This document shows positions 1-5,019 of a stretch of 5,401 bases of DNA, piece after piece. The translations under genes and the position numbers were made by a program. Source of the DNA: Desulfovibrio sp. UBA6121 (lineage in GTDB: Bacteria > Desulfobacterota > Desulfovibrionia > Desulfovibrionales > Desulfovibrionaceae); NCBI GenBank assembly GCA_002422505.1, contig DIVX01000097.1:198-5598 (forward strand), read 5' to 3'. The notes below the pieces were generated by a model that saw only the letters and a list, made by a program, of their open reading frames with translations, was not told the DNA's origin and searched no databases. Every line of letters starts with the position of its first letter. Position 1 is the first letter of the stretch.

Positions 1-1
1 C

Positions 2-172
2 TGGAGCGGCGAGTGCGTGAAGATCTTGACCGAGCACCTCTCCGGCATGGGCATGGAGATGGTGGAGCCCGCCGTGAAGGTGAAGAACAAGCCCGGCCAC
101 GACACCTTCCAGGCCTGCTACGAGCTGGGCAAGAAGGTCGGCCAGGCCATCAACGCCAAGCTCCAGGCCTAG
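2..172 (+). CDS. C-terminal end of an FprA/ROO-type flavo-diiron protein (partial)
   Basis: Only the last 56 residues are in the window; the reading frame is open from base 2 and stops with TAG at 170-172. The fragment starts WSGECVKILTEHL and continues through VKVKNKPGHDTFQACYELGKKVG. This resembles the end of the flavodoxin domain of A-type flavoproteins (FprA, rubredoxin:oxygen oxidoreductase), where a WSGE/WGG-AVK segment begins the last helix and a conserved ELGRK-like helix closes the domain. In that family an N-terminal diiron beta-lactamase-like domain reduces O2 or NO using electrons carried by the FMN domain in the cytoplasm, which suits an anaerobe that must survive oxygen. The diiron domain is not visible here, so another flavodoxin-domain protein remains possible. 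A strong terminator follows 21 bases after the stop. Confidence 0.66.
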   Translation, partial: WSGECVKILTEHLSGMGMEMVEPAVKVKNKPGHDTFQACYELGKKVGQAINAKLQA

Positions 173-193
173 CCAGGAAGCGACAGCACTTGG

Positions 194-222
194 GGGAGGG
201 CCGCGCGCCCTCCCTTTTTTTT
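194..222 (+). terminator. Intrinsic terminator after the flavoprotein gene
   Basis: An 8-bp perfect stem (GGGAGGGC at 194-201, GCCCTCCC at 207-214) with a 5-nt loop is followed directly by eight T residues (215-222). This is a classic rho-independent terminator. It ends the upstream flavoprotein transcript. It also lies only 20 bases before the cobM start codon, which leaves little room for a separate cobM promoter downstream of it. Confidence 0.9.
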
Positions 223-242
223 CCAAGCCGCAAGGGGGCAGG

Positions 243-1088
243 GTGAGCACGCAGCCACAAGGCCGGGTCTGGTTCATCGGAGCCGGGCCGGGCGACCCGG
301 AACTCATCACGGTCAAGGGCCAGCGGCTCATCAGCCAGGCCGATGTGATCGTCTACGCCGGGTCCCTGGTCCCGCGCGAGGTGCTGGCTTGCGCCCGCCC
401 GAGCGCTACGGTCATCGATTCCGCGCCGCTCTCGCTGGCCGAAACTCACGCCCTGCTGCGCGATTGTGCGCTGGGCGGCGGGCTGGCCGCCCGCGTGCAC
501 ACCGGCGAGCCCTCCATCTACGGCGCCGTGCGCGAACAGGCCGCCCTGCTCGATGCCGAGGGCATTGCCTGGGACGTGGTGCCCGGCGTTTCCAGCGCCT
601 TTGCCGCCGCCGCCGCCGCCAAGGTCTCCTTCACCGTGCCCGGCGGACCGCAAACCTTCATTCTCACGCGGCTTTCCGGCCGCACCCCTGTGCCCGCGTC
701 GGAAGCGTTGCCGGGCCTTGCCGCCCACGGCGCGGCCATGGCCGTGCTGCTTTCCGCGTCCGAGCCGGAGCGCGTGCAGGCCGAGCTGCTTGAAGGCGGC
801 TACCCGCCGGAAACCGCCATGGTGCTTGGCCACAAGGTGGGCTGGCCCGGCGGCGAGGTGGTGCGCACCCGGCTGTGCGATGCGGCGGAAACCGCCCGCA
901 GCCACGGCTTTACCCGGCAGACCGTGTTTCTGGTGCTGCCCGGCCAGAACCTGGAGGTCGAAGCCTCGCGCTCCAGGCTTTACGATGCGAGCTTCACCCA
1001 CGGCTGGCGCGAGGCCGCGCAAATGCCGGACGGCGAAGCCTCCGCCCCCGTCGCCGCAGCGCCCAGCCACGCAAAAGAGGACGCCTGA
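243..1088 (+). CDS. cobM: Precorrin-4 / cobalt-precorrin-4 C11-methyltransferase
   Basis: This 281-residue protein is an S-adenosylmethionine-dependent corrin-ring methyltransferase that adds the C11 methyl group during cobalamin synthesis. In an anaerobe it would act on cobalt-precorrin-4 (CbiF role); in the aerobic route the equivalent is CobM. Visible motifs are the N-terminal GAGPGDPEL (13-21), ITVKGQRLI and VIVYAGSLV, HTGEPSIYGA (86-95), VPGVSSAFAA (113-122), QTFILTRLSGRTPVP, and the typical end LYDASFTHGWRE. The GTG start at 243 is chosen because it has a purine-rich AAGGGGGCAGG just upstream and puts the first strand (VWFIGAGPGD) where the family begins. The last 25 or so residues form an Ala/Pro-rich tail beyond the usual domain of about 250 residues. 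Six consecutive GCC codons (603-620) encode an alanine run in a segment that is Ala-rich in the family. The TGA stop shares one base with the next ATG, indicating translational coupling. Confidence 0.93.
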   Translation: MSTQPQGRVWFIGAGPGDPELITVKGQRLISQADVIVYAGSLVPREVLACARPSATVIDSAPLSLAETHALLRDCALGGGLAARVHTGEPSIYGAVREQAALLDAEGIAWDVVPGVSSAFAAAAAAKVSFTVPGGPQTFILTRLSGRTPVPASEALPGLAAHGAAMAVLLSASEPERVQAELLEGGYPPETAMVLGHKVGWPGGEVVRTRLCDAAETARSHGFTRQTVFLVLPGQNLEVEASRSRLYDASFTHGWREAAQMPDGEASAPVAAAPSHAKEDA

Positions 1089-1522
1089 TGCAGCAGTTCG
1101 CCGTCGCCACCACCCGGCGCGAGGAGTTTGTGGACATTACGCCTCAGCTCCACCAAGCCCTGGAGGAGTGCCGCCTCGACGAGGGCGCGCTCCTGGTCTA
1201 CTCGCCGCACACCACTGCGGGCATCACCATCAACGAGGGCGCGGACCCCGACGTGCAGCGCGACATGCTCGGACATCTGCGCCAGCTGGTGCCGCAAAGC
1301 CCGGCTTTCCGTCATGCGGAGGGCAACTCCGACGCGCACCTCAAGACCAGCCTCATGGGTCCGTCGCAGTTTATCCCCGTGAGCCGAGGCCGCCTGGTCC
1401 TGGGCACTTGGCAAAAGGTCTACCTGTGCGAGTTCGACGGCCCCCGGCGGCGCACCGTCTTCGTGCAGCCCCTGGCCGCGCCAAAGTTCGAGCCAAAGTT
1501 CGAGCCAAAGGCCGCGCCATGA
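1088..1522 (+). CDS. yjbQ: YjbQ-family (UPF0047) protein, secondary thiamine-phosphate synthase-like
   Basis: This is a 144-residue member of the YjbQ/UPF0047 family. Family hallmarks are YSPHTTAGITINEGADPDV (38-56), HAEGNSDAHLKTSLMG (76-91), and GRLVLGTWQKVYLCEFDGPRRR (101-122). The conserved His/Glu/Asn residues probably line a metal or active site. Family members are named secondary thiamine-phosphate synthases because weak activity has been reported, but the physiological role is uncertain. The start is the ATG overlapping the cobM stop (TGATG), preceded by AGAGGA (1076-1081) six bases upstream. The domain ends near residue 128; the remaining PKFEPKFEPKAAP is an unusual tail encoded by a 12-bp tandem repeat. 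The stop overlaps the next start by four bases (ATGA). The operon position suggests a link to corrinoid metabolism, but that is inference. Confidence 0.9.
   Translation: MQQFAVATTRREEFVDITPQLHQALEECRLDEGALLVYSPHTTAGITINEGADPDVQRDMLGHLRQLVPQSPAFRHAEGNSDAHLKTSLMGPSQFIPVSRGRLVLGTWQKVYLCEFDGPRRRTVFVQPLAAPKFEPKFEPKAAP
1481..1510 (+). repeat. 12-bp tandem repeat at the 3' end of yjbQ
   Basis: The unit CCAAAGTTCGAG occurs twice (1481-1492, 1493-1504) and is followed by a half unit CCAAAG (1505-1510). It is in frame and encodes PKFE-PKFE-PK at the C-terminus of the YjbQ protein. GCCGCG lies on both sides of the array. The last AAAGG (1507-1511) sits seven bases before the ATG of the next gene, so the array also supplies the probable ribosome binding site of that gene. 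Confidence 0.92.
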
Positions 1523-1809
1523 GCGAGCGCTTCAAGCACCACCAGCACGTTGCCTGCGAATACTTCCCCTGCCACAAGGGCGTGGACCCCGCCCTGTTCA
1601 ACTGCTTGTTCTGCTACTGCCCGCTCTTTTTCCTTAAGGATTGCGGCGGCAACCCCACCTGGCGCGGCCTGGTGAAGGATTGCACCAACTGCACCCTGCC
1701 GCACGCTCCCGGCGGCTGGGAGGCCGTGCAGCGGCGGTTGGCCCAGGCCTATGCCGAGCTGCGCGCCGGGCGCGCGCCGCAAACGCTGGGACCAGAGGCG
1801 GAAGAGTAG
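1519..1809 (+). CDS. Small cysteine-rich probable metal-binding protein (zf-like/PF04071 type)
   Basis: This 96-residue protein has eight cysteines in its first 58 residues: C13, C18, C29, C32, C34, C42, C55 and C58, in the patterns C-x4-C, C-x2-C-x-C and C-x2-C. Aromatic and glycine residues lie between them (CEYFPCHKG, FNCLFCYCPL, DCTNCTLPH). This spacing fits the 'cysteine-rich small domain' family, presumed to bind zinc or another metal; from memory that domain is often seen near or fused to cobalamin-synthesis enzymes. The C-terminal part (from about residue 66) is a charged helix without cysteines. There is no signal peptide or membrane segment. The start is the ATG that overlaps the yjbQ stop (ATGA), with AAAGG upstream, so it is translationally coupled as the third gene of the cobM unit. 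The function is unknown; metal handling for corrinoid synthesis is a guess from context. Confidence 0.85.
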   Translation: MSERFKHHQHVACEYFPCHKGVDPALFNCLFCYCPLFFLKDCGGNPTWRGLVKDCTNCTLPHAPGGWEAVQRRLAQAYAELRAGRAPQTLGPEAEE

Positions 1810-1899
1810 GGGAGATGGGAGCATCGGCAAAGGCGTCGGCCGCTGCACTTTGGGGAATGCGGCCCTGGAATGCTCGGTCCCAGGCTGGTTCCGGCACGG

Positions 1900-1927
1900 T
1901 TGATTTTTCGGGTGATGCCTGTATACT
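1900..1927 (+). promoter_or_regulatory. Near-consensus sigma70 promoter inside the intergenic region
   Basis: TTGATT (1900-1905) and TATACT (1922-1927) are separated by 16 bases. Each matches the consensus (TTGACA, TATAAT) well, and the surroundings are more AT-rich than the neighbouring genes. Transcription would start near 1933-1935. No good start codon with a ribosome site and long reading frame follows, but a structured stretch and an intrinsic terminator do, so this promoter probably drives a small RNA. Confidence 0.62.
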
Positions 1928-1933
1928 TCAAAT

Positions 1934-2151
1934 TTGTAGCAACAATTCTGCCCGTATTGGAGCGCCTGTGAGAGCTTTGCCTCGCCTGTCCCAGAATCGT
2001 CCGTTTCCGGCCATCGCCGGGTACGGTCACGTCCAGCGGGAGGACCATGTTCTCTCCCGGACGACAGGGGCTGTCATGTAGCGCGTCCTATTGAATTGTA
2101 ACGCCTGCATGAAGGCCCCACTTTTCCGAACGGCGGAAGGTGGGGCTTTTT
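1934..2151 (+). ncRNA. Candidate structured small RNA, about 215 nt (6S-like architecture possible)
   Basis: This stretch lies between the promoter at 1900-1927 and the terminator at 2112-2151 and has no convincing reading frame. Distant segments pair to give an interrupted rod. ACAATTC (1942-1948) pairs with GAATTGT (2093-2099). GGAGCGC (1959-1965) pairs with 2081-2088, with one bulged G. CCTGT (1985-1989) pairs with ACAGG (2064-2068), and CGTCCG (1998-2003) with CGGACG (2058-2063). Inside are two small hairpins: CCGGC/GCCGG (2007-2020), and GGGAG/CTCCC (2038-2058), which competes with the previous stem for one base. The unpaired region of about 19 and 12 nt (1966-1984, 2069-2080) resembles the central bubble of 6S RNA. 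I do not see the signature bases of 6S, SRP RNA or tmRNA clearly, so the class is open. The start is estimated from the promoter. Confidence 0.45.
2112..2151 (+). terminator. Intrinsic terminator ending the candidate small RNA
   Basis: The arm GCCCCACTTTTCCG (2115-2128) pairs with CGGAAGGTGGGGC (2134-2146) across a 5-nt loop with one bulged T, and TTTTT (2147-2151) follows. Flanking AAG and TTT extend the stem. It is too far (over 300 bases) from the end of the cobM unit to be its obvious terminator, and it has its own upstream promoter, so it most simply closes the small RNA transcript. Confidence 0.85.
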
Positions 2152-2347
2152 GTTTGCGCAAGCAGCAAACCCCTGGGCCTGCTGGAGCGCGCCTGGCGAC
2201 CGTGCAGGCGTGCACGTCCCAAGTGCCGCCCCTTGAGCTGAGAGAAAGCCAGCGGCAAACATCGCCCCCGCCCCTTTTGCGCCCAAGGGGGAGCATAAAG
2301 ACCGGAGGCCGGGGCGCGAAACCTCTTTACGATGGGAGGGCATCGTC
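2152..2347 (+). other. Leader/intergenic region before the FemAB-like gene
   Basis: I see no gene here. It contains an inverted repeat GTTTGC/GCAAAC (2152-2157, 2165-2170) directly after the terminator, and a perfect 6-bp hairpin CGTGCA-GGCG-TGCACG (2201-2216). A promoter for the downstream gene must lie here or upstream, but no pair of -35/-10 boxes is convincing. GGGAGG (2334-2339) is the ribosome binding site for the gene at 2348. A CTGAGA string near 2238 recalls the TPP riboswitch, but its other conserved segments are missing. Confidence 0.5.
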
Positions 2348-3424
2348 ATGGATATCGTCTCCAAGGCCATGGCCGCATTGCTGCCAACGGACATCTTGTT
2401 TCAAACCTCCTTCTGGGCGCGGGTGAAGGCCCGCCTGGGGCTTAGACCCCACGCCTTCGACATCCCCACCGCCGGGCCGGAGAAAGACGTTCTGGTGCTG
2501 CTGAAGACAATCGGAAAGTACAGCATCGCCGTGGTGCCCCAAGGGCCGGAGCATTCGCCCCCGGAGGATGAATATGGCGCTTTCCTGGAGGACTTTTCCA
2601 TGGCCCTTTCCAAAAAACTGGGGCCGGAAGTGGCTTTCATCCGCTACGATTTGCCCTGGCTCTCTCCCTATGCGGGGGAAATGAAGCAGGGCGGCTGGGA
2701 CGCGTATCCTGTACCGAGGCTGCGCGAGTTGCGCATGAACATGGGCACCCGGTTCTGGAACCTCAAAAAAGCGCCGGAGGACATGACCGTGGCCAGTTCA
2801 CTGGTGGTGGACCTTGCCGGGAGCGAAAACGACATGCTCAAACGCATGAAGCCCAAGACGCGGTACAACATCAGGCTTGCGCTACGCAAAGGGGTGCGCG
2901 TGTGCGAGGGAAGCGCGCACGACCTGCCCACGTTCTATGCTTTGTACCAGCAAACCGCGCTTCGCAACGGCTTTAGCCCCTGTGGCATGAAGCATTTTAT
3001 TGCGATGTTCCAATGCCTCGTCTCCACGCCGGGGCATTCGGAACTGCTCTTTCTGCTCACCAAACATGGGGCAGATACCCTTTCCGGCGCAATTGTCGGC
3101 ATTGCGGGCGAGTCGGCAAACTTCCTGTATGGAGCCTCCTCCAACACCAAGCGCAACCTCATGGCCTCCAGCCTCATGCACTGGACCGGCATGCTGCTGG
3201 CGCGTGAACGGGGCTGTCTGCGGTACGAACTGGGCGCAGTCTCGCCCACGGACGACCCGTCCCACCCGTTCCACGGCCTTTACAGGTTCAAAACCGGCTT
3301 CGGGGGCAGCATTGAATATCGGAGCGGTTCCTGGGACTACCCCTTGCTGCCGGAGGTGTACACGGAGCTGCGCAACGCGGAGAGCATGTACGCGGCCTCT
3401 CCGCAAAACGGCGGAAATCGGTAG
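2348..3424 (+). CDS. FemAB/FemX-like aminoacyltransferase (GNAT fold)
   Basis: This 358-residue protein belongs to the FemABX group, which transfers amino acids from aminoacyl-tRNA to peptidoglycan precursors in Gram-positive bacteria and uses a doubled GNAT fold. Evidence: an N-terminal ILFQTSFWARVKARLG (16-31), IRYDLPW (98-104), the signature MKPKTRYNIRLALRKGVRV (167-185), LYGASSNTKRNLMAS (260-274) and GLYRFKTGFGG (310-320). The length fits the family (roughly 330-420). I see no signal peptide or membrane segment, so it is probably cytoplasmic. The ATG start has GGAG nine bases upstream. It stands alone, between the candidate small RNA and a terminator, and looks less GC-rich than the cobM unit, which might reflect transfer. 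Related Gram-negative proteins also include transferases acting on lipids or other acceptors, so the acceptor is unknown and a peptidoglycan bridge role is only a family-based guess. Confidence 0.88.
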   Translation: MDIVSKAMAALLPTDILFQTSFWARVKARLGLRPHAFDIPTAGPEKDVLVLLKTIGKYSIAVVPQGPEHSPPEDEYGAFLEDFSMALSKKLGPEVAFIRYDLPWLSPYAGEMKQGGWDAYPVPRLRELRMNMGTRFWNLKKAPEDMTVASSLVVDLAGSENDMLKRMKPKTRYNIRLALRKGVRVCEGSAHDLPTFYALYQQTALRNGFSPCGMKHFIAMFQCLVSTPGHSELLFLLTKHGADTLSGAIVGIAGESANFLYGASSNTKRNLMASSLMHWTGMLLARERGCLRYELGAVSPTDDPSHPFHGLYRFKTGFGGSIEYRSGSWDYPLLPEVYTELRNAESMYAASPQNGGNR

Positions 3425-3480
3425 GGCCAACTGCGCCTGCGCGGACGAGACAGCGCCATTGCTTCAAACCTCCACACGTT

Positions 3481-3522
3481 GAAAGGCCCCGGTTCAAGCG
3501 TCTGCTCGAACCGGGGCCTTTC
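3481..3522. terminator. Bidirectional terminator between the FemAB-like gene and uraA
   Basis: A 15-bp perfect inverted repeat, GAAAGGCCCCGGTTC (3481-3495) and its complement (3508-3522), encloses a 12-nt loop. The stem ends in AAAG/CTTT, so each strand has only a short T run. Its place between two convergent genes suggests it ends transcription from both sides. Its T run is weak for a classic terminator, but the stem is very stable. Confidence 0.78.
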
Positions 3523-3534
3523 GATGTGCCATGA

Positions 3535-3567
3535 GGGGGGGCCGGGGGGGGAATCATTCCCCACCGG
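3535..3567. repeat. G-rich run with a nested palindrome downstream of uraA
   Basis: Seven Gs (3535-3541), CC, then eight Gs (3544-3551) run into GGGGAAT-C-ATTCCCC (3548-3562), which is flanked by CCGG on both sides (3542-3545 and 3564-3567). On the minus strand, where the uraA message would run, this can form a hairpin before the larger one at 3481-3522. No T tract follows it, so a role as a terminator alone is doubtful. Confidence 0.6.
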
Positions 3568-3592
3568 AAATTATTCTCTCTTCCCCTCGTCG

Positions 3593-4882
3593 TTATAAGT
3601 CCGTCTGCTCGTTGGTCAGGCCAGACTTTTCCAGCATGCGGAACACCAGCGACAGCGCCATGCCGACCACCGTGGCCAGGGCCATGCCCTTGAGCTGCAC
3701 GTTGCCGATCTTGATGGCTGCGCCGCTGATGCCCACGATGAGGGTGATGGCGGTGAGGGAGAGGTTCACGGGCTTGGAGTAGTCCACCTTGGCCTCCACC
3801 AGCATGCGGATGCCCGAGGCGGCGATGACGCCGAAGAGCAGGATGCACACGCCGCCCATGACGGCTGCGGGGATGGACTGGATGAAGGCCGAGAGCTTGC
3901 CCACGAAGGCGAGGCAGATGGAGATGACGGCGGCCCCGCCGATGACCCACACGGAGTACACGCGGGTAATGGCCATGACGCCGATGTTCTCGCCGTAGGT
4001 GGTGGTGGGCACGGAGCCGCAAAAGCCGGAGAGCACGGTGGACACGCCGTCGCCCATCAGCGAGCGGTGCAGGCCGGGGTCTTTGGTCAGGTCGCGGCCA
4101 ATGATGTTGCCGGTTACGACCAGGTGGCCAATGTGCTCGCTGATGACCACCAGGGCGGCGGGCAGGATGATGAGCACGGCGTTGATGTCGAAAATGGGCG
4201 TGTAGATGGTGGGCATGGCCAGCACGGGCGCGGCGCTCACCCCGGCCATGTTCACCATGCCCAGGCCGATGGCGGTGCCGTAGCCCACCAGGATGCCGAT
4301 GAGCACCGGGATGATGGCCATGAAGCCCCGGAACAGCACCGAGCCGAAGGCCACGGTCAGAAGCGTCACCACCGAGACGATGATGGCGTTGGTGTCGTAG
4401 GCGCCGGTTTTGGCATCGGGCATTATGCCCGCCATGCCGGTGGCCACGCTGGCCAGCTCCAGGCCGATGAGCGCCACGATGGGACCCATGGTGGCCGGGG
4501 GCAGCACCACGCTGATCCACTGCGAGCCGAAGCGCCAGATGATGAGCGCCACGGCGACGAACACCAGGCCCGCAGCGATGAAGCCGCCCAGGGCGTAGGA
4601 GTAGTTCGCGCCCCAGAAGGCTTTGTCTGCGCCGAGCACCACAAACACCGGGGAAAGAAAGGCGAAGCTGGAGCCCAGGAAGGCCGGGGCCTTGCCCTTG
4701 CACAGGAACAGGTAGATCAGGGTGCCGATGCCGTTCATGAGCAGCACGATGGCCGGATCGATCTTGAACAGGGTGGGCACGAGCACGCTGGCGCCGAACA
4801 TGGCGAACAGATGCTGGAAACTCAGGGGGATTCCCTGCAGGAACGGAACCTTCTGCTCAACCTGAATGACCTTTCTTCGCAT
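3593..4882 (-). CDS. uraA: Uracil permease, NCS2 family uracil:H+ symporter
   Basis: This 429-residue protein is a uracil:proton symporter of the inner membrane. It aligns by eye along its whole length with E. coli UraA, which is the same length. Shared segments are IPLSFQHLFAMFGASVLVP (18-36), GSSFAFLSPV (70-79), LPPATMGPIVALIGLELA (127-144), ALVVISEHIGHLVVT (243-257), DPGLHRSLMGDGVSTVLSG (268-286) and TTTYGENIGVMAITRVYS (293-310). The residues equivalent to E. coli Glu241, His245 and Glu290 are present as E249, H253 and E298, and the binding-site Phe73 is F73. Hydrophobic stretches throughout fit 14 membrane segments. The ATG start has AAGGGAG (4890-4896) seven bases upstream. It lies downstream of upp on the same strand, with an intrinsic terminator between them, so it may depend on read-through or its own promoter. 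Confidence 0.96.
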   Translation of the reverse strand: MRRKVIQVEQKVPFLQGIPLSFQHLFAMFGASVLVPTLFKIDPAIVLLMNGIGTLIYLFLCKGKAPAFLGSSFAFLSPVFVVLGADKAFWGANYSYALGGFIAAGLVFVAVALIIWRFGSQWISVVLPPATMGPIVALIGLELASVATGMAGIMPDAKTGAYDTNAIIVSVVTLLTVAFGSVLFRGFMAIIPVLIGILVGYGTAIGLGMVNMAGVSAAPVLAMPTIYTPIFDINAVLIILPAALVVISEHIGHLVVTGNIIGRDLTKDPGLHRSLMGDGVSTVLSGFCGSVPTTTYGENIGVMAITRVYSVWVIGGAAVISICLAFVGKLSAFIQSIPAAVMGGVCILLFGVIAASGIRMLVEAKVDYSKPVNLSLTAITLIVGISGAAIKIGNVQLKGMALATVVGMALSLVFRMLEKSGLTNEQTDL

Positions 4883-4901
4883 TGCGCTGCTCCCTTGTGG
4901 T

Positions 4902-4926
4902 GGTTCTCGAACCTCGCGGCAGGTTC
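4902..4926 (-). promoter_or_regulatory. Overlapping inverted repeats in the uraA leader
   Basis: On the minus strand, GAACCT (4926-4921) can pair with AGGTTC (4914-4909) over a 6-nt loop. The same AGGTTC region can instead pair with GAACC (4906-4902) in the short palindrome GGTTCTCGAACC (4902-4913). Both lie just upstream of the uraA ribosome binding site (4890-4896). The two stems exclude each other. The second is weak, because its loop is at most four bases once the innermost pair is opened. No known PyrR or riboswitch motif is seen. Confidence 0.3.
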
Positions 4927-4986
4927 CGTTGACCGTTTGCCCGCGCGCGCCTTGGAGGCTGGCGTTTGGGGCTTGCTTCCGGGCCG

Positions 4987-5010
4987 AAAAAAGGGGGCGT
5001 TGCCGCCCCC
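4987..5010 (-). terminator. Intrinsic terminator between upp and uraA
   Basis: Reading the minus strand, GGGGGCG (5010-5004) pairs with CGCCCCC (4999-4993) across the GNRA-type loop GCAA, and six Ts (4992-4987) follow. It starts 9 bases after the upp stop codon. It is a strong terminator placed inside what is commonly a upp-uraA operon, so the permease would be expressed less than the enzyme, or independently. Confidence 0.92.
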
Positions 5011-5019
5011 GTGGTGTGC

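Noticed and set aside
173..243. Possible cobalamin riboswitch upstream of cobM
   Set aside because: The space is too short, and none of the conserved cobalamin riboswitch boxes is visible; it holds only the terminator and ribosome site.
603..620. Six GCC codons in cobM as a variable microsatellite
   Set aside because: Alanine-rich helices are normal at this place in the family, and GCC is the expected alanine codon in a GC-rich genome.
150..1070. Long open frame on the minus strand opposite cobM
   Set aside because: Gly/His/Arg-rich translation without family motifs. It is the GC-rich shadow of cobM, whose frame has clear motifs throughout.
1641..2081. Open frames of 75-150 codons on both strands in 1641-2426
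   Set aside because: No ribosome site, no recognisable motif, and the translations look random. They overlap the candidate RNA promoter and terminator.
2230..2250. CTGAGA string suggesting a TPP riboswitch before the FemAB-like gene
   Set aside because: The other conserved TPP segments (the ACC-CTTTGAACCTGATC part and the final pairing strand) are absent.
3288..4703. 471-codon open frame on the minus strand overlapping uraA
   Set aside because: His/Arg/Gly-rich low-complexity translation in another frame of uraA, and it also runs into the FemAB-like gene. uraA itself matches its family end to end.
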